DNA of 64,000 nucleotides, from assembly GCF_000025265.1 (NCBI RefSeq), contig NC_013739.1, forward strand, positions 3,038,001 through 3,102,000, in the 5' to 3' direction. The stretch's first letter is position 1, and every line of letters begins with the position of its first letter. Positions 35,250-45,442 of this stretch are shown here, piece after piece. Below the pieces are notes generated by a model that ran no database searches, was not told the origin of the DNA, and worked only from the letters and a program-made list of their open reading frames with translations. Origin of the DNA: Conexibacter woesei DSM 14684. Lineage in GTDB: Bacteria > Actinomycetota > Thermoleophilia > Solirubrobacterales > Solirubrobacteraceae. A program made the translations under genes and the position numbers.

Positions 35250-36188
35250 TCAGGACGCGACCGGCGCCGGCAGCGGCGCCGGCGCGGCCAGCAGGTGCTG
35301 GGTGAGGAAGGCGATCTGGTCGGCGACCGCGCGCTCGAACGTCTCACCGAGGTAGATGTCGAAATGGCCGGCGCCGGCGTAGCGGACCAGTTCGCCGCGC
35401 GGCGCGTCGCGCGCCAGCTTGACGGCGACGTCCGGCGGCGTGACCTGGTCGTCGTCGCAGACGGCGACGAGCAGCGGGCAGCGGACGTCGTGCGCTCGGC
35501 GGACGGGCCGGTAGGCGATCACGCGAGCGCACACGCGCGCCGCGACCTCGTTGCGCCAGGCCGAGCCGGCCGGCACGATCGCGCGGTAGCCGGGGTCGGC
35601 GTCCGGCGAGTTCATCACGGCGGTCGAGCCCGGTGGTCCGACCGCCGGAACGGTGTGCGGCGCGGAGCCCGCGAGCGCGCCCAGCTCGTCGCGCAGCGCC
35701 GCGACCGTGAGCCGCAGCGCCAGCGGAACCGGCAGCGCGAGCACCTGCCGGACGCCGTCGGCGAACGGCGCTTGCGCTATCGCCGCGGCGAGCCGCCGGT
35801 CGCGCGCTGCGGTCGCGACCACGTGCCCGCCGGAGAACGACGTGCCCCACGCGGCGATCCGCTCGGGGTCGACGCCGTCGAGCGTCCGCGCGTAGGCGAT
35901 CGCGGCGGCCCAGTCGGCGAGCTGGCGGGGGATCGACAGCAGTTGCCGTGGCTCGCCCTCGCTGGCGCCGAAGCCGCGGTAGTCGAACAGCAGCACCGCC
36001 AGCCCGGCAGACGCGAACCGCTCGGCGAAGGCGTCCAGCCGCGCCTCTCGCACGCCGGCGAAGCCGTGCGCCATCACGACGCACGCGAGCCCGCGCGGAT
36101 CCGTCGTGCCCACCGCCTCGTCGGGCACGTACAGCCACGCGGCGCAGCGATCGCCCCACGAGTCGAACGTGACATCGGTCCGCGACAT
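35250..36188 (-). CDS. Alpha/beta hydrolase (dienelactone-hydrolase/S9-like)
   Basis: A 312-residue serine hydrolase. The oxyanion element MAHGFAG (about 39-45), the nucleophile GTSFSGG (about 115-121), the acid in AVCDDDQ (about 250) and the His in GAGHFDIY (about 280) complete the triad. The family acts on esters or lactones; the substrate is unknown. It has an inserted segment (about 155-215). ATG 36188 follows a minus-strand TAGGGT by 10 bases, indicating a leaderless message. Confidence 0.85.
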   Translation of the reverse strand: MSRTDVTFDSWGDRCAAWLYVPDEAVGTTDPRGLACVVMAHGFAGVREARLDAFAERFASAGLAVLLFDYRGFGASEGEPRQLLSIPRQLADWAAAIAYARTLDGVDPERIAAWGTSFSGGHVVATAARDRRLAAAIAQAPFADGVRQVLALPVPLALRLTVAALRDELGALAGSAPHTVPAVGPPGSTAVMNSPDADPGYRAIVPAGSAWRNEVAARVCARVIAYRPVRRAHDVRCPLLVAVCDDDQVTPPDVAVKLARDAPRGELVRYAGAGHFDIYLGETFERAVADQIAFLTQHLLAAPAPLPAPVAS

Positions 36189-36198
36189 CGTGGTGGAG

Positions 36199-36204
36199 AC
36201 CCTA
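36199..36204 (-). promoter_or_regulatory. -10 hexamer TAGGGT of the alpha/beta hydrolase gene
   Basis: TAGGGT on the minus strand ends 10 bases before ATG 36188. Confidence 0.45.
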
Positions 36205-36223
36205 ACGGGGGTGGCGGCGGGCG

Positions 36224-36874
36224 TCAGCGGTTCGGGAGCTTCGCCACCGCGGCGGCGAAGCGCGCGGGGTCGCGCAGCGGCGGCCCGTGGCCGAACAGCA
36301 CGAGCGCCGGCTCCAGCGCGGCGAGCCGCCGCGCCGACATGCGGTTGCGCTCGGGATCGGGGCTGAGCGCCGGGTACGGCTCGCGGATCGCGCCGCGCAG
36401 CAGGAAGGGGTTGTAGCCCCACATCACGTCGCCGCACAGCAGCACGCGGTCGGACTCGCGCCAATAGGAGACGTGTCCCGGTGCGTGGCCGGGCGTGTCG
36501 AGGATCGTGAAGCCGGTTACCTCGTCACCCTCTCTGAGCGCTCTGGCGACCGGATGCGCCTGCGCGCCGAGCCCGGGAGCCATCCGGAAGCCGAGCCCGA
36601 TCTGCTTGCCGGCCTCGACGGCCGCGACGTCATTCGCGCCGCACCAGAGCGGGATCCCAAGCTGCGCGCAGACCGCATGGCTGCCGCCGTAGTGGTCGAA
36701 GTGGGCGTGCGTGAGCGCATGCGCCGAGATCGGACGCTCGCGCACCTGCTTCAGCACGCGTCGCCGGTCATGCGGTGCGCCGGAGTCGATCAGCACGTCC
36801 CCGATCACATACGCGTTGATGCTGTTCGCCGGGAAGCCGTCGAGCTGCCAGACGTCAGGCGCAAGCTGTCGCAT
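36224..36874 (-). CDS. Metallo-beta-lactamase-fold hydrolase
   Basis: A 216-residue MBL-fold protein. The zinc signature THAHFDHYGG (about 56-65) is intact, LDTPGHAPGHVSYW (about 126-139) provides the third histidine, and LLCGDVMWG the bridging Asp. The C-terminal His is in LFGHGPPL. Members include glyoxalase II-like thioesterases and lactonases; the substrate is unassigned. ATG 36874 follows a minus-strand TACCCT by 8 bases. Confidence 0.88.
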   Translation of the reverse strand: MRQLAPDVWQLDGFPANSINAYVIGDVLIDSGAPHDRRRVLKQVRERPISAHALTHAHFDHYGGSHAVCAQLGIPLWCGANDVAAVEAGKQIGLGFRMAPGLGAQAHPVARALREGDEVTGFTILDTPGHAPGHVSYWRESDRVLLCGDVMWGYNPFLLRGAIREPYPALSPDPERNRMSARRLAALEPALVLFGHGPPLRDPARFAAAVAKLPNR

Positions 36875-36882
36875 GACCGGCG

Positions 36883-36888
36883 AGGGTA
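36883..36888 (-). promoter_or_regulatory. -10 hexamer TACCCT of the MBL-fold gene
   Basis: TACCCT on the minus strand ends 8 bases before ATG 36874. Confidence 0.45.
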
Positions 36889-36925
36889 GGGGAACGGGGA
36901 CAGCGCCGAGCTGGTTCGCGTGGGT

Positions 36926-38107
36926 TCAGTCGTCCTCGTCCGCGTCCTCTTCGTCGTCGGGATCGTCGGCCTGGTCGTCGTCGTCCGCCTCGTCGTCGTC
37001 GGCATCGACCTCGGCGCGCTCGGACTCGATCGAGACCAGTTCAAACGTTCTGCCCTCAACGACGCGGCACTCCATCTCGACTTCGTCGCCGACGGCGAAG
37101 GCGCTCACCGAGACACTGGCGGGAACGGCGCACGTGACCGACGCGTCAGGACCGGCGGTGACCGTCACGGCCGTCGCTGCAAGCGCGCTGATCGTGCCCT
37201 CGATCTCGACCTCGCCGTCCTCGGCATCGAAGTCGATCCCACGGTCGTCGTCGTCCGTGGTGCCGGGCTCGTGGTCGGCGCCACCGCCGCTGCCGTCCTC
37301 GCCGCCACCGCCGTTCTCGCCTCCGCCCGCTCCGGCCTCCTCGTCCTCGTCGTCCTCGCGCGTCAGCGCGACGAGCGTGAACGTGCCGCCGTCGCCGACG
37401 GACACGAGCGCCTCGACCTCGTCACCGGCTCTCGCCGACACCTGCACGTCTGTCGGCACCGCGATCGCGATCTCGCCGCGACGGGCGACGGCGATCCGGA
37501 CGACGTCGTCGGAGGCGCCGAGGAAGATGCCCTCCAGCTCCAGCATCGCGGCCTCACCGACCTGGGTGATCCGTGTCTCCGTCGGGCCGGCGGCGCCGAG
37601 CCTGACGTCGGCCACGACGACGTCGCCGACCTGCGGCGCCCGTGCCGCGGCGGCGGTGGTGCCTGTCCGGCCGCGCGTGCGGATCGCGAACGTGCTGCTG
37701 CCCGCCGAGACGAGGTACCGGCCTCCGGCCCGCTGAACGAGCGTCGCGCGGACGCGGGCACTCGTCGCGGTTCCGCGCCGGTGCGTCACCGCTCCGGACG
37801 CGGCGTACGTGCCGTCAGGGCGTGCGCTCGCGCGCGCGGCGATCCGCTGGCCGACGCGGTAGCGCGCTGCGCTCGCCGTTCGCAGCGTCGTGACCGTTCC
37901 GGTGCGGCTCGCCGTCACGACCGTCCCGCGCGCGGCGTCCTTCGCGACGACGGTGCCGGCGACCCGGACGGCTCCGGCGTCTCCGTTCGTGCGGGCGGCG
38001 TCGGCCTCCGCTGCGGCGGGCCCGGCGACGGCTGTGGCTGCGGCGGCGAGCGCTGCGGCGGCGAGCGCACGCCGCTTGGGGCGCGCGCACTGGTGAGCTG
38101 GTGACAT
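36926..38107 (-). CDS. Secreted acidic protein with DUF5666-like repeats
   Basis: A 393-residue exported protein. After a basic n-region the signal sequence ALAAAALAAAATAVAGPAAA (about 14-33) leads to three or four beta-rich modules of the type (GxVxxVxxxVVxVxxxGxxTxVxxxxxxxxxVGDxVxA), as in DUF5666. A Gly/Asp/Glu linker (about 250-300) separates them, and the last 35 residues are almost purely Asp/Glu, which could bind Ca2+. ATG 38107 has AAAGGA six bases upstream. It is preceded by a candidate c-di-GMP riboswitch, fitting an extracellular or biofilm role. Confidence 0.75.
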   Translation of the reverse strand: MSPAHQCARPKRRALAAAALAAAATAVAGPAAAEADAARTNGDAGAVRVAGTVVAKDAARGTVVTASRTGTVTTLRTASAARYRVGQRIAARASARPDGTYAASGAVTHRRGTATSARVRATLVQRAGGRYLVSAGSSTFAIRTRGRTGTTAAAARAPQVGDVVVADVRLGAAGPTETRITQVGEAAMLELEGIFLGASDDVVRIAVARRGEIAIAVPTDVQVSARAGDEVEALVSVGDGGTFTLVALTREDDEDEEAGAGGGENGGGGEDGSGGGADHEPGTTDDDDRGIDFDAEDGEVEIEGTISALAATAVTVTAGPDASVTCAVPASVSVSAFAVGDEVEMECRVVEGRTFELVSIESERAEVDADDDEADDDDQADDPDDEEDADEDD

Positions 38108-38113
38108 CTGACG

Positions 38114-38190
38114 TCCTTTCGGCGGACCGGCGGCCTGCGTGAGGCCCCGGTCTTTGCGCCCCGGATCTCGCGATCCGGGTTGCCCGTTCG
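38114..38190 (-). promoter_or_regulatory. Candidate cyclic-di-GMP-I (GEMM) riboswitch and Shine-Dalgarno
   Basis: Read on the minus strand, GGGCA-A precedes the perfect 8-bp stem CCCGGAUC-GCGA-GAUCCGGG (38179-38160, GNRA loop). GCGCAAAGA follows, then a second stem GACCGG/CCGGUC with inner GGCCU-cacgc-AGGCC (38152-38125), ending in CCGCCGAAAGGA. The two stems, the GNRA tetraloop, the CGCAAAG joint and the GCCGGUxxGCCGA end all match the GEMM pattern. The AAAGGA Shine-Dalgarno abuts the aptamer, suggesting translational control. Confidence 0.6.
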
Positions 38191-38246
38191 AGTGTGCTGT
38201 CACGAGGTAGGACGCAGCGGACGCGCGAAGATCACGCAGGGTGACG

Positions 38247-39707
38247 TCAATCATCGTCAGGAACGTCTGCCGCGACGTCGTCGTCGGGTTCCGGGCGCGA
38301 CGGCTGCTCGTCCGCCGGCTCCGGCTCCTCGGCGGCGGGAACGTCGGGCGGATCGTCGGCGTCGGGAGGTTCCGGCGCGCTCGGCGGGGCCGGCGGGTCG
38401 TCCGTCTCGTCGCGGTCGGGCGGCGTGGCATCGGCGGCGTCGTCCGGCTCGTCGTGCTCGTCGGCGTCGCTCGGTTCGCGCGGCCGCTCGGGTGTGGGCG
38501 CGCCTCTGCCGCTGGGCGTGGGATCCGCCGGGCCTGTCCCGGGAGCGCCGCCCGTGGGCGGCAACCCACCGCCGGGCGATCCGCTCGCGCCGGGGGAGCC
38601 GCTCCCGCCGGGGGAGCCGCTCCCGCCGGGGAAGCCGCTCCCGCCGGGGAAGCCGCCGCCGGGAGAGCCGCCGCCGGGTGAACTCCCGCCCGGCGAGCCG
38701 GTCCCGCCCGGCGATCCGCCGCCCGCGGGTGGATGACCTCCGGCCGGCCGATCCGCGAGCGGACCGCTCCCGTCACGCCCGGCAGAACGCCGCCCGGCGC
38801 GATCCCGCCCGGCACCGTCTCGCTCAGCGCCACCGCCCACCACGCCGCCCACCGGCCGGCCCGCACCGCCGCTCGGCAGCGCGAACGCCGCCGGGGTGCC
38901 GAGCGCGCCGCCCGCCGAGACCGCGGCGTGCGCCGGACGCTCCGGCGGACGCTGGTCGCGCGCCGCCGAGGTGGCAGCCACGCCGCCCGCCCCGACCAGC
39001 ACGACGACGGCCGCGCCCTTGGCGACGAGGCCGGCCCCGCCGGCCGCTGCGCCGACCGCACCAACCGCACCGGCCGAGCCGGCCGCGCCGAGCGCGCCCA
39101 CGGCGCCGGCGACCTCGGCCTCCGGCGCACCCCAGCGCAGCACGAGATCGAACGGCGTCACGGCCGTCACGCCCCGGCGCAGCGTCCCGCGCGCGCGGTT
39201 CAGCAGCTGCCGCACCGCACCGGGCGTGAGCCCCAGCTCGGCCGCGATCTGCTCGTAGCTGCGGTGCTCGCCGACCTGCAGCAGGATCGCCTCCCGCTGC
39301 CGCGGCGGAAGTCTCTGGACCGACGCGACGGTCTCGCGCAGCCGCTCGCGCCGCTCGGCCGCGTCGGCTGCCGACTCGACCGCCGCTCCGGCGCGCTCGG
39401 CGGCTTCGAGCGGCTCGACGGCAGGCCGCAGCGACCGCAGCGCGGACACGGCGGCGTTGTGCGCGATCCGGTGCAGCCACGGCCCGACCGCGCCGACGTC
39501 GTCGCCTCGCTCGATGCCGCGATGGGCGTTCAGCAGCGTCTGCTGCAGCACGTCCTCGGCGCGATCGGCCCCGACCACGCGCTCGCAGTGGCGCAGGAGC
39601 GGCCGCCGGTAGCGTCGCACGAGCACCTCGAACGCGTCCTCACGCCCCGCTCGCACGAGCTGGCAGAGGCGATGGTCGTCCTGGTGGCGCAGCAGCAGGT
39701 TCGGCAT
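38247..39707 (-). CDS. ECF sigma factor with membrane-spanning and low-complexity C-terminal extension
   Basis: A 486-residue protein. Residues about 1-170 form an ECF-type sigma factor: region 2 (DAFEVLVRRYRRPLLRHC, AEDVLQQTLLNAHRGI, WLHRIAHNAAVSALR) and region 4 (LPPRQREAILLQVGEHRSYEQIAAELGLTPGAV split, then RQLLNRARGTLRRGV). An Ala/Gly/Val hydrophobic stretch (about 195-240) could cross the membrane. Then come a collagen-like PGGSGS region (about 305-380) and an Asp/Glu/Pro tail. No separate anti-sigma gene is adjacent. ATG 39707 is preferred; TTG 39743 is possible. Confidence 0.85.
   Translation of the reverse strand: MPNLLLRHQDDHRLCQLVRAGREDAFEVLVRRYRRPLLRHCERVVGADRAEDVLQQTLLNAHRGIERGDDVGAVGPWLHRIAHNAAVSALRSLRPAVEPLEAAERAGAAVESAADAAERRERLRETVASVQRLPPRQREAILLQVGEHRSYEQIAAELGLTPGAVRQLLNRARGTLRRGVTAVTPFDLVLRWGAPEAEVAGAVGALGAAGSAGAVGAVGAAAGGAGLVAKGAAVVVLVGAGGVAATSAARDQRPPERPAHAAVSAGGALGTPAAFALPSGGAGRPVGGVVGGGAERDGAGRDRAGRRSAGRDGSGPLADRPAGGHPPAGGGSPGGTGSPGGSSPGGGSPGGGFPGGSGFPGGSGSPGGSGSPGASGSPGGGLPPTGGAPGTGPADPTPSGRGAPTPERPREPSDADEHDEPDDAADATPPDRDETDDPPAPPSAPEPPDADDPPDVPAAEEPEPADEQPSRPEPDDDVAADVPDDD
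38560..38730 (-). repeat. PGGSGS collagen-like repeat within the sigma-factor gene
   Basis: Short degenerate 9- and 18-bp units encode SPGG, GSPGGSGSPGG and FPGG repeats. Adjacent units (near 38590-38660) are almost identical at DNA level, pointing to recent slippage. Confidence 0.75.
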
Positions 39708-39790
39708 CGCCCAGCTGATCGGCACGGATGCGTCTGCGCGCAAGCGCGCGGACGCGCCAGGGGACGGATGTCGAGGGCGCGCTCGCGAAT

Positions 39791-39806
39791 GCGAACGTCC
39801 GTTCGC
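39791..39806 (+). promoter_or_regulatory. Candidate LexA (SOS) box upstream of uvrA
   Basis: GCGAACG (39791-39797) and CGTTCGC (39800-39806) form a perfect palindrome around TC, giving CGAAC-N4-GTTCG. It ends five bases before the TATAGT -10, covering the -35 zone. Confidence 0.82.
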
Positions 39807-39811
39807 CCTTC

Positions 39812-39817
39812 TATAGT
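39812..39817 (+). promoter_or_regulatory. -10 hexamer TATAGT of uvrA
   Basis: TATAGT ends 8 bases before the uvrA ATG; it is one of the best -10 matches in the window. Confidence 0.65.
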
Positions 39818-39825
39818 GATCCGCA

Positions 39826-42720
<2,895 letters not shown>

Positions 42721-42725
42721 ACAGC

Positions 42726-43325
42726 GTGAACGACCTCGCACGGCAGGCGCGCCTGTGGGCGCAGAAGTGGCGCTGGTACCAGCGCAACGAGCTGCCGTGG
42801 AACCGCGCGCGGATCCACTGGCACCTGTTGCGGCGGGAGGCGTTCGCGCGCTGGCCACTGCACGGCGACGTGCTGGAGGCGTTCGAGCAGGGGCGGCTGG
42901 AGGTCGGTGCGGGCGCGATGTTCGAGCCCGGCGTCTGGCTGACGGCGCCCGGCGAGGCGCGGATCCGGATCGGCGCCGGCACGTTCCTCAACCTCGGCGT
43001 GATGGTCGCCGCGCTGGAGCTGGTCGAGATCGGCGACCACTGCATGTTCGCCAACGGCTGCTTCGTGACCGACGGCAACCACCGCTTCGACGATCCCGCC
43101 AAGCCGGTCCCGTGGCAGGGCTTCACGACGAAGGGGCCGACGCGGATCGGCGACAACGTCTGGTGCGGGGCGAACGTCGTGATCACGAGCGGCGTGACGA
43201 TCGGCGAGCGGGCCGTGATCGGCGCGAACTCCGTCGTGACGAGCGACATCCCCGCGTTCAGCATCGCCGCCGGCGCGCCGGCGAGAGTGCTGAAGTCGAT
43301 CGAGTACGACGCGCCGCAGCGCTAG
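42726..43325 (+). CDS. Left-handed beta-helix acyltransferase (maltose O-acetyltransferase-like)
   Basis: A 199-residue acyltransferase. A helical N-terminus (about 1-55) leads into hexapeptide repeats (IRIGAGTFLNLG, VEIGDHCMFANGCFV, TRIGDNVWCGANVVI, VTIGERAVIGANSVV) forming a trimeric left-handed beta-helix that binds acyl-CoA. The catalytic His is in TDGNHRFDD. The acceptor, perhaps a sugar of the envelope, is unknown. GTG 42726 follows uvrA by five bases. The TAG stop opens the next -10-like hexamer. Confidence 0.88.
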   Translation: MNDLARQARLWAQKWRWYQRNELPWNRARIHWHLLRREAFARWPLHGDVLEAFEQGRLEVGAGAMFEPGVWLTAPGEARIRIGAGTFLNLGVMVAALELVEIGDHCMFANGCFVTDGNHRFDDPAKPVPWQGFTTKGPTRIGDNVWCGANVVITSGVTIGERAVIGANSVVTSDIPAFSIAAGAPARVLKSIEYDAPQR

Positions 43326-43328
43326 CCT
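43323..43328 (+). promoter_or_regulatory. -10 hexamer TAGCCT of the beta-propeller gene
   Basis: TAGCCT includes the acyltransferase stop codon and ends 7 bases before ATG 43336. Confidence 0.4.
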
Positions 43329-43335
43329 TGTCCGC

Positions 43336-45393
43336 ATGACACGGCGGACGACGGGGGCGACGGTCGTGGCGATCGCGCTGGCAGCAGCGATCGGAGCGCC
43401 GGCCGGCGCGGCCGCGGCCGGTGGATCGGAGGCGGCTGCGGAGGCGGCGGCGGGCGGGCCGGCGGTGCCGAGCGCAGCGGTGCGCGCCGCGGCGTCGAGC
43501 GCGGCGGCGAGCGGCACGCTGACGGCGAGCGGACAGCCGGCGCCGAGCGCGGCGGCGGCCAGAGCCAGACCGCGGCTGCGCGCGTTCCAGTCGTGCTCCG
43601 CGCTCGTGCGCTACGCGGCGCGGCATACGAAGAGCGTGCCGCCGGTCGCGCGGATCCCGTTCGGGCCGACGACCACCCCCGCGCCGGAGGCGCAGAGCGC
43701 ACCGGGCACGGGCGACGCGCCGTCGGACAGCTCCGCGACCAACGTGCAGGAAGCGGGCGTCGACGAGCCGGACATCGTCAAGACCGACGGGACGACGCTG
43801 TTCGCGGTCGCGGGCTCCACGCTGTACGCCGTCGACGCGCGCGCCGCGACGCCGCGGATCGTCGGGTCGCTGCGGCTCCCCGACGGAGGCGGGCACGAAC
43901 TGCTCCTCCACGACGGCCGCGCGCTCGTGATCTCCGAAGGACCGCGCTCGGTCGTGCCGCTGCCGGTCGCGCTGGAGCGGAGCGGTCGCGCCGCGCGGGC
44001 CGCCGGCGCCGGCGCACGCGCCAGCATGGTCGCGCCCGACATGATGCCCGCCGGGCCGCCGACGACGATCCTGACCGAGCTGGACGTGCGCGACCCGGCG
44101 GCGATGCGTGTCACCCGCACGCTCAGCTTCGAGGCGACGCCCGTCAGCGCGCGTCTGACCGGAGCGACGGCGCGCGTCGTCGTCTCCTCCTCGCCGCCGT
44201 ACTACGCCCAGCCGGCCGCCCGGCGCAAGCTCGCCGGCTGGATCCCGCGCGCGACGCTCGCGCGCGGTCGCGGCAGCAGCGGCGCGCACCGCAGGGGAGA
44301 CACGCGCCGCAGACGCGGTGCCAGAGCCGCCGGGCGCACGCGCAGCCTCGTCGGCTGCCGGCAGGTGCGGCGGCTGGCGGCGTTCTCCGGTGGCGGGCTG
44401 CTGACCGTCCTCACGATCGACCTCGCGAGAGGGCTGCCGGCGATCGACGCCGATGCGCTGATGACCGACGCGCAGACGGTCTACGCCTCGCCGGCCTCGC
44501 TGTACGTCGCGACGCAGCGCTGGAACCCGACCGCCGACTCCTCCACGACGATCCACCGCTTCGACGCCTCGCAGCCCGGCCGCACCGACTACCGCGCCAG
44601 CGGGACCGTCCCCGGTCACCTGCTCTCACAGTTCGCGCTCTCCGAGCACGACGGCGTCCTGCGCGCAGCGACGACGACGGAAGGCGGCGGCGACACGACG
44701 CGCAGCGAGAGCTTCGTCACGACGCTCAGCGCCGGCGACGGCTCGCTGCACCGCCTCGGGCAGGTCGGCGGCCTCGGCAGAGGGGAGGAGATCCGTGCGG
44801 TCCGCTTCCTCGGCCCGACCTGCTACGTCGTCACGTTCCGTCAGACCGACCCGCTCTACACCGTCGACCTCTCCGACCCCGCCCAGCCGCGCGTCACCGG
44901 CGAGCTGAAGATCCTCGGCTACTCGGCCTATCTGCACCCGCTCGGCGACGGCCTGCTGCTCGGCGTCGGCCAGGACGCGACCGCCGAAGGCCGCCTGAAG
45001 GGCGCCCAGCTGTCGCTCTTCGACGTATCCGACCCCGCCAGACCGCGACGGCTCCAGCAGCGTGACCTCGGCGAGAACGCGACCAGCGAGGCGGAGTGGG
45101 ACCACCACGCCTTCCTCTGGTGGCCGGCGACCAAGCTCGCCGTCATGCCGCTGAGCGGCGGCGAAGTGGGCTCCGACGGGAGCGGCAGTGCCGTCGCCGC
45201 CGGCTTCCGCGTCGACCGCGACGCGATCGCCGAGGTCGGCCGTGTTACCCGCCATGCGGCGGCCGTGCGCCGCGCCGTCGTCGTCGGCGAGCGCCTCTTC
45301 ACGCTCTCCGACGACGGCGTGCAGGCGAGCGCGCTGAGCACGCTCGCCCCGCAGACGTGGCTGCCGTTCCCGGCTCCCGCGACGGGCGGCTAG
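43336..45393 (+). CDS. Secreted beta-propeller domain protein (PF09826-like)
   Basis: A 685-residue exported protein. A signal sequence (about 1-28) is followed by an Ala/Ser-rich linker and one cysteine (SCSALVRYAARH) that starts the domain. TNVQEAGVDEPDIVKTDG (about 136-153) is the signature of this propeller family, and repeated blades of about 55 residues continue to the end. It has no lipobox. The function is not established for the family; surface or wall location is likely. It converges on the next gene with a 9-bp hairpin between. Confidence 0.82.
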   Translation: MTRRTTGATVVAIALAAAIGAPAGAAAAGGSEAAAEAAAGGPAVPSAAVRAAASSAAASGTLTASGQPAPSAAAARARPRLRAFQSCSALVRYAARHTKSVPPVARIPFGPTTTPAPEAQSAPGTGDAPSDSSATNVQEAGVDEPDIVKTDGTTLFAVAGSTLYAVDARAATPRIVGSLRLPDGGGHELLLHDGRALVISEGPRSVVPLPVALERSGRAARAAGAGARASMVAPDMMPAGPPTTILTELDVRDPAAMRVTRTLSFEATPVSARLTGATARVVVSSSPPYYAQPAARRKLAGWIPRATLARGRGSSGAHRRGDTRRRRGARAAGRTRSLVGCRQVRRLAAFSGGGLLTVLTIDLARGLPAIDADALMTDAQTVYASPASLYVATQRWNPTADSSTTIHRFDASQPGRTDYRASGTVPGHLLSQFALSEHDGVLRAATTTEGGGDTTRSESFVTTLSAGDGSLHRLGQVGGLGRGEEIRAVRFLGPTCYVVTFRQTDPLYTVDLSDPAQPRVTGELKILGYSAYLHPLGDGLLLGVGQDATAEGRLKGAQLSLFDVSDPARPRRLQQRDLGENATSEAEWDHHAFLWWPATKLAVMPLSGGEVGSDGSGSAVAAGFRVDRDAIAEVGRVTRHAAAVRRAVVVGERLFTLSDDGVQASALSTLAPQTWLPFPAPATGG

Positions 45394-45401
45394 CCGAGGC
45401 G

Positions 45402-45435
45402 TCCCGCGCCTGGCGACCAGCCGACCGGCGCGGGA
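45402..45435. terminator. Hairpin between convergent beta-propeller and secreted-protein genes
   Basis: TCCCGCGCC (45402-45410) and GGCGCGGGA (45427-45435) form a perfect 9-bp stem with a 16-base loop. Confidence 0.6.
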
Positions 45436-45442
45436 TCCGCCG

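Noticed and set aside
38560-38620. LPPTG inside the sigma-factor tail as a sortase signal
   Set aside because: It is internal, with no following hydrophobic segment or basic end, unlike the LPYTG protein at 54939.
36926-39130. One long minus-strand frame joining the secreted protein and sequence antisense to nothing upstream
   Set aside because: The upstream part runs through the riboswitch and the sigma gene in another frame. The Shine-Dalgarno and signal peptide place the start at 38107.
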